Shown in pieces: positions 8,247-18,392 of a DNA stretch of 47,069 bases. The stretch lies in the NCBI GenBank assembly GCA_021296535.1, contig JAGWAG010000013.1, forward strand, positions 79,248-126,316, given 5' to 3'. A program made the position numbers and the translations under genes. Each line of letters begins with the position of its first letter. The first letter of the stretch is position 1. This DNA comes from Acidobacteriota bacterium (GTDB lineage: Bacteria; Acidobacteriota; Thermoanaerobaculia; Multivoradales; Multivoraceae). Below the pieces are notes generated by a model. It was not told the origin of the DNA, searched no databases, and was given only the letters and a program-made list of their open reading frames with translations.

Positions 8247-10895
8247 TCAGTTCCCGCTGCCCCATCGGTACTGCAACCGGGCGTAGTAGAAGCCGCCGTT
8301 CGTATCGAACGGCGCGCGCGTGCTGTACACGTTGCCGATCACCGTCGGGTTCGGATTGCGGTCGGCTGTGCCGTCCAACGCGTTGCGGCCGCCGATCACG
8401 AAACGGGTGCGGTCGTCGATCCGCACCGCCGCCTCAAGGTCGAACAGGTAGGAGCCGCCGTAGTTCCAGGCGTCCCGGGGATCCCACCAGCCGTCGAAGT
8501 AGCCGAGGCGTCCCAGCAGTTCGACGCGCCCGATCTCGTGATGCACGGAGGCGTTCCAGCGCAGTCCCGGAAGTGCGTCGCGCAGTTCGCGGATTCTCCG
8601 AGCGTCCAGAGTCGCCGGGTTGTGCTCGACGACTTCGGTGCGGGTCAGGTTGACCGCGAAATCGAGCGTCGTGTGGCCGCCCCAGGCCGGCGGCTGCCAG
8701 GACGCGACCAGGTCGACGCCCTCCGTGCGGGTCTCGAAGTCGTTGGCGAAGAAGCGGAAGTTCGCGAGATTCGCGGCGCTGGTTATGCCCTCGGCCAGGA
8801 GCTCGTCCACTTCGTCCGCATCCAGGGCGAAAAGCTGGGTTACGCCCAGGCGGTCACCCAGATCGATGCGGAACACGTCGGCGGTGAGCAGGAACGATCC
8901 CCGCTCCAGGACCATGCCCGCCGCCAGATTCAGTGACTTCTCGGCGTCCAGGGCCTTGCCGCCGCGCAAAGCCGCCACCCGCGAGGTCGACGGAATCGTG
9001 CCGTTGTTGACGAGCTCCATCAGGTGGGGATCCCACTGCGTCGAGACGTTGAACGCGTTCTGCTGGCCGGGCGTGGGCGCCCGAAAGCCGGTGCTGACAC
9101 CGCCCCGTAGGGCCAGGCCGGGGGCGACCTCCCGGCGGCCCGCCAGCTTGCCGTTCACCGTCGAGCCGAAATCGTCATAGTTCTCGAAGCGGAGCGCCGC
9201 CCCCACCGTCCACGAATGGTCGGAGGGGCCGTACTCCAGGTCGCCGTACACGGCGGTGTTCGAGCGGTTCCAGTCACCGGCCGCGATCGGACTGAAGCCC
9301 GGGAAGCCGTTCGCGCCCGAACTGAAGCCCTGCTGCGCGTACGGACCGATTCGCCATGAATCCATGTCGCCGAGGCCGATCTCGAACCCTTCGTTGCGCC
9401 ACTCCAGGCCGGCGGCGAGGTGGAGCCGCTCGCTCAGGTTGCGGGCGACGTCGAAGTTCGCGCTCACCTCCTCCTGGGTGTAGGCGCCGGGGTCGAAGGC
9501 GGTCGGGGTGTCCGGGCCCAGGGATGCGTTCACACTGTCGTAGAGGAAGAAGTCCGCCTCGTTCGAGCCGGTGCTGACGCTCGCATCCCAGGTCGTCCCC
9601 GAAGCCGTGTACCCGCGCACGCCGACGACCAGGGCGGCGTCCGTGCGATCGCCGCCGAACACCGGCTGGAAGCCGCCGGGGAACACCTCCTGGTAGCTGA
9701 AGCAGTTCGGGTCGGCAAACACTCGGGCAAGCGCGCTCTCGTCCGGCACGCCGTTCGTGATCGAGACGGTCGGACAGCCGGCCGATCCGTCCACGACCCC
9801 GTCGGCGGCGTCCAGGACGTCGCCGATCAGGAGCGTTGCCCCGCCGTCGTTGCTGAACACCGCGTCGCGGGTGTTCGGATTGCGGAAGAAGAAGTTGCGG
9901 CTCCCCACCCGCCGGTTGGCGTAGTTCGCATGGCCGTAGAACTGGGAACCGCCGCCCCCCAACGGGCGGCCGAAGTTCGCCCACAGCTTGAGGTCGTCCT
10001 CGACCTCCGGCGCGCCGAAGAGCTGCGCCGGGTCGGCCACATGAGTGTTGCCCGCGGCGATCAGGAGCGCGGCGTCGGCCCGCTGAACGTTGCGGTTCGT
10101 CGACCCGGAGCCGCCGTATTCCAGGCTGAGATTGACGAAACCGGTGTCGCCCCACGGCAGGCCGACGTTGCCGGCGAAGGTCACGGACTCCCCGTCCCCC
10201 CGGCCGTAGGCGCCGGTCAGAAGCTCCAGGGAGCCGCCGGAGCTGGCGTCCTTGAGCAGGAAGTTCATCACCCCGGCGATCGCGTCCGAACCGTACTGCG
10301 CCGAGGCGCCGTCGCGCAGCACCTCGACCTGGCGCAGCGCGATCGCGGGGATCGTCGACAGGTCCGGCCCCTGGGCGCCGTGCGATACGCCGATCCGCGA
10401 CCAGAGGATGACCGCGCCCCGATGGCGCCTCCTGCCGTTGACGAGCACCAGGGTGTGGTCGGGCGCCAGGCCGCGCAGGTTCGTCGGCCGCACGACGACC
10501 GCCGCGTCGCCGGAGGTGGCGCTGATGTTGAGCGACGGAACCACGTTCCGCAGCAGCGCGTCGAGGTTCGTCTCGCCCTGATGCGCCACGTGCTCGGCCG
10601 AGATCACATCGACCGGCGCCATCGACTCCGTGATCGACCGCTGCCGCGCGCGGGTGCCAGTGACAACGATCTCCTCGTGGACATGTGCGGCCGGATGATC
10701 GGACTCGGCTTCGGCGTGCCCATCGCGCTCGTCGTGGCCCCGCTCTGCCGCGGCATCCCGCTCGTCCGCGTGAGACGCCGCCTCGTCCTCGACCTGTTGG
10801 GCCCACAGTGAACGGGGCCCTGCGAAGCCTACGAGGAGCAGCGCAACCGCGGCGAGCCAAACGCCACGGCGCAAGGAAGAACCGTCACCGTCCAT
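8247..10895 (-). CDS. TonB-dependent receptor with His-rich N-terminal extension
   Basis: Signal peptide, His/Asp/Glu-rich spacer, plug EEIVVTGTRARQRSITESMAPVDVISAEHV...NLDALLRNVVPS..., long beta-barrel. Start chosen at ATG 10893-10895 (MDGDGSSLRRG...). Confidence 0.92.
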   Translation of the reverse strand: MDGDGSSLRRGVWLAAVALLLVGFAGPRSLWAQQVEDEAASHADERDAAAERGHDERDGHAEAESDHPAAHVHEEIVVTGTRARQRSITESMAPVDVISAEHVAHQGETNLDALLRNVVPSLNISATSGDAAVVVRPTNLRGLAPDHTLVLVNGRRRHRGAVILWSRIGVSHGAQGPDLSTIPAIALRQVEVLRDGASAQYGSDAIAGVMNFLLKDASSGGSLELLTGAYGRGDGESVTFAGNVGLPWGDTGFVNLSLEYGGSGSTNRNVQRADAALLIAAGNTHVADPAQLFGAPEVEDDLKLWANFGRPLGGGGSQFYGHANYANRRVGSRNFFFRNPNTRDAVFSNDGGATLLIGDVLDAADGVVDGSAGCPTVSITNGVPDESALARVFADPNCFSYQEVFPGGFQPVFGGDRTDAALVVGVRGYTASGTTWDASVSTGSNEADFFLYDSVNASLGPDTPTAFDPGAYTQEEVSANFDVARNLSERLHLAAGLEWRNEGFEIGLGDMDSWRIGPYAQQGFSSGANGFPGFSPIAAGDWNRSNTAVYGDLEYGPSDHSWTVGAALRFENYDDFGSTVNGKLAGRREVAPGLALRGGVSTGFRAPTPGQQNAFNVSTQWDPHLMELVNNGTIPSTSRVAALRGGKALDAEKSLNLAAGMVLERGSFLLTADVFRIDLGDRLGVTQLFALDADEVDELLAEGITSAANLANFRFFANDFETRTEGVDLVASWQPPAWGGHTTLDFAVNLTRTEVVEHNPATLDARRIRELRDALPGLRWNASVHHEIGRVELLGRLGYFDGWWDPRDAWNYGGSYLFDLEAAVRIDDRTRFVIGGRNALDGTADRNPNPTVIGNVYSTRAPFDTNGGFYYARLQYRWGSGN

Positions 10896-12105
10896 CCGGC
10901 TGGGACTCGTTCCAGTAGCGGTCATGGAACCGCAACAAGTCCACGCCGCGGGTTTCGTAGAACCAGACCGGGTTGTGATCCACACCTGGTGCAACCAGCC
11001 GTTCCGCGGGAACACCCAGTCCAACCAGGTAGCCCAGGTACTCCAGGCTGGCCTCGTAGTTGAATCCCTTGTTTCCCAGCCAGATCATGATGTTCAGTGG
11101 CGGCTGCATTCCATCTTGCGCGTAGGACCGGGCAAGGCTGTACGCATCGTTACCCTTGCCGAAGTCGAACGACCTGGCGCTCTCCGCTGGCCGTGCCCTT
11201 GGGTCCCGTTCAACGCCGTCGTTTTCGAAGACCAGCTTTTCAACCGCATAGCCGGGGCCACCAGGTGCAGCGGAGATGAACAGGTGGGGATACTTGAACA
11301 TGATCCGCGTAGTCCCTCGTCCACCCTGGGAAAACCCCTGCAAGCCACGACCACCGCGATGTGCCAGGGTGCGGTAGGTGCGGTCGATGTGTGGAATCAA
11401 CTCCCGGACAAAGACCTCTTCCCCCCTGGACTCCTCGTAGTCGTACCAGCTCACCCTGCCACCGTTCGCCCAGACGAAGATCACCGGGCGCACGGCGCCG
11501 GAGGCAACGGCGGCATGCAGGTGCTCCGCTATGCCGATGCTCCTTGATTCGTTGCCCGGTCGCCCGCCGTGCAGGTAGTAGATCACCGGATAGCGGGTGT
11601 TGCGCTTCGCGGCATCGTCGTACCCTGGCGGAAGGTAGATGTTGTAGCCCACCGGAATACCCATGGACGAACTGTTGAACGTCGCGTGAGTCACTCCCGG
11701 AATCCTGCGATCCTCGGCAGGCGCGTTGACCCAACTGAAGGGTCCGCGCCCGCGCGCAAGGAACGCGCTGACCTCGCCGGGGTCCGCCCGGCCGTCTCTG
11801 TTTGAATCCAGCAGTGAGAACGCGCCTGGCATCACTTCGTCTTCCGTCAGCACGCCATCGCCGTTGCGATCGACCATGAAGGCGTTCTCCGCCTGGCCAT
11901 CCGCATCGTCGTCCGGCTCTTGAGTTTCCGCCTGGAGACTGCCGGTTTGGACCTCATCGGTCTGAGTACTGCCGGTTTGCCTGACTGCCGTCGCCAGTAG
12001 CGGCTGTGCAGTCGCCAGCACCAGGAGCGCACCGGCGAGGCTGCGGCCAAGCCTGGAACCGTCGCTTCTGAAACGACAGTTCCAACACGACTTCCAAGCC
12101 ACCAT
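10885..12105 (-). CDS. Secreted esterase (alpha/beta hydrolase, esterase-D/feruloyl esterase-like) with N-terminal EF-hand pair
   Basis: EF-hand loops DRNGDGVLTEDE and DSNRDGRADPGE; NIYLPPGYDDAAKRNTRYPVIYYLHGG; nucleophile-elbow-like GLQGFSQGG. 3' end overlaps the start of the TonB receptor. Confidence 0.8.
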   Translation of the reverse strand: MVAWKSCWNCRFRSDGSRLGRSLAGALLVLATAQPLLATAVRQTGSTQTDEVQTGSLQAETQEPDDDADGQAENAFMVDRNGDGVLTEDEVMPGAFSLLDSNRDGRADPGEVSAFLARGRGPFSWVNAPAEDRRIPGVTHATFNSSSMGIPVGYNIYLPPGYDDAAKRNTRYPVIYYLHGGRPGNESRSIGIAEHLHAAVASGAVRPVIFVWANGGRVSWYDYEESRGEEVFVRELIPHIDRTYRTLAHRGGRGLQGFSQGGRGTTRIMFKYPHLFISAAPGGPGYAVEKLVFENDGVERDPRARPAESARSFDFGKGNDAYSLARSYAQDGMQPPLNIMIWLGNKGFNYEASLEYLGYLVGLGVPAERLVAPGVDHNPVWFYETRGVDLLRFHDRYWNESQPDGR

Positions 12106-12159
12106 CAGGGAACCCCCGTTTCCAAATCTCCGCCCGGTTCGTGCCGACCCGCGAGGACC

Positions 12160-13797
12160 CTACTCCTTCGCCAGGCCGAAGACAAAGACCACGTTGCCCA
12201 TCGCGACGACGATCCGCTGCTCACCGCCCACGGCGTAGCTCATCGGCGAGGCGTGCGGTGCAGCGCCCAGTGAAATCCGCCACAACGGCTCACCGGTTTC
12301 CTCGTCGAGAGCGAAGAAGTAGCCATCGACGCTGGCGCTCCAAACCAACCCCCCCGCGGTGGCGAGGACGCCGCTGCGGGTCCGCGGCGTGATCGGAAAC
12401 TCCCAGCGGACCTTTCCCGTCGTCGCCTCGATCGCCCGGATGGCGCTGTGATAGCGATCGGCCTCACCCGGCATCCGGTGACCGCCGCCGAGGAAGATGC
12501 TGCCCTCCTCGTACTCGTCGTCCCGCTGGTAGTAGATGCCCTCCGCGTCGAAGGAGTTCACGTAGAGCAACCCGGCGCTCGGACTGTAGGCGGGCGACCA
12601 CCAGTTCGTCGCGCCACCGGCGATCGGCGCGACGCGGGTGCCCTCCGTCGTCGGGAACACGTTCTCGCGCAGGATCGGCCGGCCGTTCTCGTCCAGGCCG
12701 TGGGCCCAGGTCTGAAGGGCAAACGGCTCGCCGAGCAGGAACTGTCCACTCTCCCGGTCCAGCAGATAGTAGAAGGCGTTGCGGTTCGCCCAGAGCATCA
12801 CCTTCCGCAACTCGCCCGAAAGCTCGACCTCCGCGAGCACCGGCACCTGGATCGCGTCCCAGTCCCAGACGTCGTGGGGCGTGAACTGGAAGTGCCAGAC
12901 GATCTCCCCGGTCTTCCCGTCGAGCGCCAGCACGGACGACGAGTACAGGTTGTCGCCGAGCCGCAGGTCCCCGTTCCAGTCCGGCGCCGGATTGCCGCCA
13001 CCCCAGTAGATGAGGTCGAGTTCCGGGTCGTAGACGCCGGTGAGCCAGGTCGGCGCTCCGCCAGTGCGCCACGAATCGCCCTCCCAGGTCTCATTTCCCG
13101 GCTCTCCCGGTCCCGGCACCGTGTACGTGCGCCACCTGCGCTCACCGGTCGCCGCGTCGTAGCCGTCGATGAAACCGCGGATGCCGAACTCGCCGCCCGC
13201 GATGCCGGTCACCACCGTGTCGCCGACGACGAGAGGCGCCGCCGTCTTGCTGTAGCCCTTCGTGTGGTCGGCAACTTCCGTGTCCCAGAGCAGGGACCCG
13301 GAACGCGCGTCGATCGCCACCAGGTGGGCGTCGTTCGTGCTCATGTACAGGGTCTCGCCCAGGATCGCCACGCCGCGGTTGTTCCGCCCGCAGCACAGAC
13401 TGATGCCGTCGGGCAGCGGGTGCTCGTAGCGCCAGTACGCCCGACCTGTCGTCGCATCGACCGCCGTCACGTTGCTCGGCGACTCGGTGATGAACATGAC
13501 GCCGTCGACCACCAGGGGCGTCGTCTGGTTCCGGTCGAGCTGCGGGATCTGGTGCGCCCACTTCAACTCCAGACGGCCCACGTTCTCGCGGTCGATCTGA
13601 TCCAGCCGGCTGTAGCGCTGCCCGTGCAGGGCGCCGTGGTACATCAACCAGTTGTGCGGCTCGTCGTCCGAGTTGACGAGCCGTTCCCAGGTCACCGGCG
13701 AGAGAACCGGCATGCCCTCGCCCGCCAACTCCTGGCCCGGCACAGTCTGCGCGGCGAGCAGGAGCAGTAACGCTCCGACCCAGCCTGTCCGCCTCAC
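12160..13797 (-). CDS. PQQ-dependent dehydrogenase (quinoprotein beta-propeller)
   Basis: GTG start overlapping the upstream TGA (GTGA); signal peptide; WLMYHGALHGQRYSRLDQIDRENVGRLELKW; SLCCGRNNRG vicinal Cys; repeated propeller strands (TGRAYWRYEHP, SGSLLWDTEV, TGEIVWHFQ). Confidence 0.92.
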   Translation of the reverse strand: MRRTGWVGALLLLLAAQTVPGQELAGEGMPVLSPVTWERLVNSDDEPHNWLMYHGALHGQRYSRLDQIDRENVGRLELKWAHQIPQLDRNQTTPLVVDGVMFITESPSNVTAVDATTGRAYWRYEHPLPDGISLCCGRNNRGVAILGETLYMSTNDAHLVAIDARSGSLLWDTEVADHTKGYSKTAAPLVVGDTVVTGIAGGEFGIRGFIDGYDAATGERRWRTYTVPGPGEPGNETWEGDSWRTGGAPTWLTGVYDPELDLIYWGGGNPAPDWNGDLRLGDNLYSSSVLALDGKTGEIVWHFQFTPHDVWDWDAIQVPVLAEVELSGELRKVMLWANRNAFYYLLDRESGQFLLGEPFALQTWAHGLDENGRPILRENVFPTTEGTRVAPIAGGATNWWSPAYSPSAGLLYVNSFDAEGIYYQRDDEYEEGSIFLGGGHRMPGEADRYHSAIRAIEATTGKVRWEFPITPRTRSGVLATAGGLVWSASVDGYFFALDEETGEPLWRISLGAAPHASPMSYAVGGEQRIVVAMGNVVFVFGLAKE

Positions 13798-14573
13798 GAT
13801 TCGCTCCCCCGCAGCGAGGCCAGGTAGGCGACCAGGTCGTCCCGCTCGTCGTCCGACAACGGCTCCGCAGGCATCGTCGATTCGAGGATCCGTTCCACGG
13901 ACCGCAGACCCGCCTTGGCGAACGAACGCAGTCGCTCCTCGCCGTCCATGATCCGAAGGTTGAACGTGTCCTCGCCCATCCGCAGCCCTTCGACCACCGT
14001 GCCGTCGGCACGGTTGACCCGCACCGTCCACCATCTCGGCGCGACCTCGGCACTCGGCTCGGTCAGATCCTCCGCGAGTTCGTTGGGACCGCGCCGCTCG
14101 CCCACCCGCGACAGGTCCGGGCCCAACCGGCCGCCGCGCCCGTCCACCATGTGGCAGCGCCCGCAGTCCAACCGCCCAAACACCTGCCGACCAACCTTTG
14201 GCGAACCCGGTAGCGAGTCCACGTCGACCCTGTCCGAGAGCGTCCGGAGATAGGTCACCAGTTGCCAGATCACCTGCTCCTTCTCACGCCGCAGACCCCG
14301 CATCGAGGTGCCTTCGATGCCGTCCCGTATGACCCGAAAGAGCCCGGCATCCGTCGTCGCATGCCGGAAACTCCCCGTCGTCAGATCCGGACCATCCGCC
14401 TCAACCCCGCCCTTCGCGTCCACGCCGTGGCAACTCGTGCACTTCGACAGGAAGAACCGCTGCCCCATCCGCACATCGATGCCACCGGTGTACGGGTTCT
14501 CCAACTCTTCCGCCGCCACGCTCGTCGTCAAGACCACGAGAAGCAGCAGCACGTTCGGCCCACCCGACGCCAC
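13794..14573 (-). CDS. Secreted di-heme cytochrome c
   Basis: Two heme motifs CTSCH and CGRCH; signal-peptide-like VASGGPNVLLLLVVLTTSVAAEE. The upstream part of the track ORF (to 14855) is repeat DNA, so the start is set near GTG 14573. Confidence 0.85.
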   Translation of the reverse strand: MASGGPNVLLLLVVLTTSVAAEELENPYTGGIDVRMGQRFFLSKCTSCHGVDAKGGVEADGPDLTTGSFRHATTDAGLFRVIRDGIEGTSMRGLRREKEQVIWQLVTYLRTLSDRVDVDSLPGSPKVGRQVFGRLDCGRCHMVDGRGGRLGPDLSRVGERRGPNELAEDLTEPSAEVAPRWWTVRVNRADGTVVEGLRMGEDTFNLRIMDGEERLRSFAKAGLRSVERILESTMPAEPLSDDERDDLVAYLASLRGSES

Positions 14574-14627
14574 CGCTTTGACCGTGGTGAGCCAAGGACG
14601 AACGCGGCTCAGGTACGGCCCGCAAGC

Positions 14628-14847
14628 CCGACGCCGTCCAGCCGGCTCGGGGCTCCGAGGGGAGGGTCCCAGCGAAGCTGTCGGCAAGCGACGGCCGACC
14701 ACCTCGAAGCAACCTGCGCCCAACCGGAGCGCAGCCGACCGCAGCGAGCGCCAACCTCTCATCAATCCGACAAGCGCTCGCGGTCGCTGGGACCCTCCCC
14801 TCGGAGACCCGAGCCGGCGGGTGCAGCCAGTGCCGCCAGTGCCGCTA
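14628..14847. repeat. Structured intergenic element, copy 1 (35-bp inverted repeat arms, conserved loop motif)
   Basis: Left arm 14641-14675 GCCGGCTCGGGGCTCCGAGGGGAGGGTCCCAGCGA; right arm 14784-14818 is its reverse complement at 34/35 positions; loop contains CAACCGGAGCG; followed by GGCGGGTGC and GCCGCTA, where CTA is the stop of the next minus-strand gene. Confidence 0.85.
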
Positions 14848-15924
14848 CTCGCCACCGCCCTCCGGCTCCGGCCGCCGTTTCGGCTCGACCTTGGCCACGG
14901 TCAGCAGCGATTCGACGCAGTCGCGCAGCGACTCGTCGAACGGCCGGAAGGTGATTCCCGTCGCCTCGCACATCCGATCGTTGCGTAGTTCGACGCCGGC
15001 CCAGATGCCGCGTAGTTCCTCTTCCCGCTTCTGGATGTGCTCGGGATGGCCGTCCTCGACCTCCGGCGTGTCATGGCGGAGTTCCGGCAGCAGGCGGTCG
15101 ATCCCGGCGTTGATCTCCTCCACCGGCACCGCGTCCGCCGACCAGGCGATGAAACGTTCGCCGTTCTTGACGTTGATGCTCTCGAGCAGCCGGATGTGAC
15201 ACTCCGCGTCGTCACGCACGTCCACCGTCATCCAGGGCCGATAGGCCTGGGTCTGCGCGCACTCGCCGAGCAGCATGAGCTCGATGTTGTGCTGCCAGGG
15301 GCCCTTGTCCTTCTGGTGGGCCGACAGGATGGGGCCCACGTTGTCGCCCGGGCAGCACGTGATCGCGTCCCAGCGGCCGCTCTTCTCCGCAGCCTCGCTG
15401 AACGCCTTCTGAGCGTAGATCTTGCTCATCGAGTAACCGTGACCGCGCTCGGGCGTCCGCTTCGGATTCGACTCGTCCGGATAGCGGTCCTCGTACAGGA
15501 CGGGGCGCCGAACGAACTCGTAGATGTCGGCCTCCATGATGACCGCGGCGATGCTCGAGGTGACGACAACCCGCGTGACCGAGCCCGACTTCTCGATGCT
15601 CGCGACGATGTGGTCGCACACGTTCTTCACGTAGTCGAAGTCGTTGTAATCGCTGACGTGCGCGATGTGGGCGACGCCGTGGCAGCCGGCGAAGATGTCG
15701 TCGAAGCAACCCGCCTCGTCCAGGTTCGCCGAGTGGATCGTGAGCCGGCCCGAGGCGAAGCCGTTCATCTCGCGAAGAAACGTCGTCTTCGCCGGATCGT
15801 TCGCGTCGCGCACGCAGGCGCGCACCCGGTAGCCCTTGTCCAGCAGCAAGCGAACCGTCCAACCGCCGACGAAACCGGCGGCGCCGGTCACCGCGACCGT
15901 GCCGCCCTTCGGAATCGGAGCCAT
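14845..15924 (-). CDS. NAD(P)-dependent epimerase/dehydratase (dihydroflavonol-4-reductase-like SDR)
   Basis: GTVAVTGAAGFVGGWTVRLLLDKGYRVRACVRD; RVVVTSSIAAV; YSMSKIYAQKAF. Confidence 0.92.
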   Translation of the reverse strand: MAPIPKGGTVAVTGAAGFVGGWTVRLLLDKGYRVRACVRDANDPAKTTFLREMNGFASGRLTIHSANLDEAGCFDDIFAGCHGVAHIAHVSDYNDFDYVKNVCDHIVASIEKSGSVTRVVVTSSIAAVIMEADIYEFVRRPVLYEDRYPDESNPKRTPERGHGYSMSKIYAQKAFSEAAEKSGRWDAITCCPGDNVGPILSAHQKDKGPWQHNIELMLLGECAQTQAYRPWMTVDVRDDAECHIRLLESINVKNGERFIAWSADAVPVEEINAGIDRLLPELRHDTPEVEDGHPEHIQKREEELRGIWAGVELRNDRMCEATGITFRPFDESLRDCVESLLTVAKVEPKRRPEPEGGGE

Positions 15925-15980
15925 GTAGTTTCTCCTTCGTTTGGTTCGCGCGACGATACCCGACGGCGAACCTGCTAGCT

Positions 15981-16562
15981 TTGCAGAGTCTTACCGAGCG
16001 GCCCGTGAACACCGAATCCGTCGAAAAGGTCCAGTGCGGCGACCGCACTTACGACCTCCGCCGCCTGCGACCCGAAGCCCGCGACGACATCGTGGGCCTG
16101 GCCCGCGCCCTGCCCGAGATCGACCTGCAGTTCCTGCGCTCCGACCTCACCGACCCGGACGTGGTCGAGGGCTGGATCCGCGACGCGAGTTCCGGCAGCC
16201 GTTTCACGACCCTGGCCTACTACGACGGCGAACTGGTGGGCTACGGCAGCCTCAATCTGCGAAGCCTGCAGTGGATGAGCCACATGGGTGAGATCCGCGT
16301 GATCATCGCGGAGGGACACCGCCGCTCCGGGCTCGGACGGGTCCTGACCCAGCGCGTCTTCGATATCGCGCACGATCTCGGCCTGCTCAAGATCGTGGCG
16401 CAGATGACGCGCGAGCAGATCGGCGCCCGCCGGCTCTTCGAGCGGCTCGGCTTCTCGCCCGAGGCCCTCCTCACGGACTGGGTGATCGATCGCTCCGGGC
16501 GCACGCGCGACATGATGATCATGTCGTACGATGTCGACCCGGGGGACCGGAGCGGCAACTGA
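15981..16562 (+). CDS. GNAT family N-acetyltransferase
   Basis: EIRVIIAEGHRRSGLGRVLTQRVFDIAHDLGLLKIVAQMTREQIGARRLFERLGF. Confidence 0.88.
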   Translation: MQSLTERPVNTESVEKVQCGDRTYDLRRLRPEARDDIVGLARALPEIDLQFLRSDLTDPDVVEGWIRDASSGSRFTTLAYYDGELVGYGSLNLRSLQWMSHMGEIRVIIAEGHRRSGLGRVLTQRVFDIAHDLGLLKIVAQMTREQIGARRLFERLGFSPEALLTDWVIDRSGRTRDMMIMSYDVDPGDRSGN

Positions 16563-16603
16563 GCCACCGCCACCGGCGCCGCATCCGCGTCGTCTCCTGG
16601 AAC

Positions 16604-17364
16604 GTGAACGGCCTGCGCGCGTGCGGGCGCAAGGGCTTCCTCGACTGGCTGGGAACCAACCGGGCGCAGATCGTCGGTCTTCAGGAGACGAAGGCCCGCG
16701 CCGAACAGTTGCTGCCGGAACTGCGAAAGCCGAGCCGCTGGCACACGCACTTCTTCAGCGCCGAACGCCCCGGCTACTCGGGCGTCGGCCTCTACTCGCG
16801 CCTGAAACCGACCTGGGTGCGCACTTCCCTCGGCGAGCACCGCTTCGACGCCGAGGGCCGCCTCCAACTGGCGCTCTTCGGGCAACTGCTCGTCGCCAAC
16901 GTCTACTTCCCCAAGGGCAGCGGCACCAAGCGCGACAACAGCCGCGTGCCGTACAAGCTGGACTTCTACCGTGCGCTGTTCAAGCAGCTCGACCAGGCCA
17001 GGCAGGCCGGCTACCGGGTCCTCGTGATGGGCGACTTCAACACCGCGCCGCAGCCGATCGACCTCGCGCGGCCGAAGCAGAACCTGAGGAACTCGGGCTT
17101 CCTGCCCGAGGAGTGCGAAGAACTCCAGCGCTGGCTCGACGCCGGCTGGGTCGACACCTTCCGCAGCCTGCACCCGGACACGGTGCGCTATAGCTGGTGG
17201 AAGCAGGCGTTCCATGCCCGTGAGCGCAACGTCGGCTGGCGGATCGACCTCGTGCTCGCCTCCGAAGCGGCCATGGCCTTCGTGGAACGCGCCTTCATCT
17301 CGACCCGGGTCACCGGTTCCGACCACTGCCCCGTGGGCGTCGACCTCGCGGCCGAGGTGCTCGA

Positions 17365-17368
<4 letters not shown>
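16604..17368 (+). CDS. xth: Exodeoxyribonuclease III (true start probably slightly upstream)
   Basis: RIRVVSWNVNGLRACGRKGFLDWL...IVGLQETKA; VLVMGDFNTAPQPIDLARPK; GWRIDLVLAS...SDHCPVGVDL. Conserved IRVVSWNV coding begins about 16583, so the track GTG at 16604 truncates it. Confidence 0.92.
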
Positions 17369-18268
<900 letters not shown>

Positions 18269-18320
18269 CCGGTTGCGCCCGTAGCGGTTCGGGCTCGCCG
18301 CTTTGCGGCATCGCCTTGAT

Positions 18321-18338
18321 GCGGACCAGAAGGTCCGC
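18321..18338. repeat. Perfect 7-bp stem / 4-nt loop hairpin
   Basis: GCGGACC AGAA GGTCCGC. Confidence 0.6.
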
Positions 18339-18392
18339 GCACCCAGAGCACGGCCGTTGCATTGGCCAAACGCTCTACTGCAACCCAATCGA

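Noticed and set aside
9274-10860. 528-aa Arg-rich ORF in the TonB receptor region
   Set aside because: Frame-shifted shadow of the receptor on the same strand; no domain-like sequence.
11930-11995. Short direct repeat CTGCCGGTTTG at the 5' end of the esterase gene
   Set aside because: Encodes a short QTGS..QTGS linker; too short and local to be a separate element.
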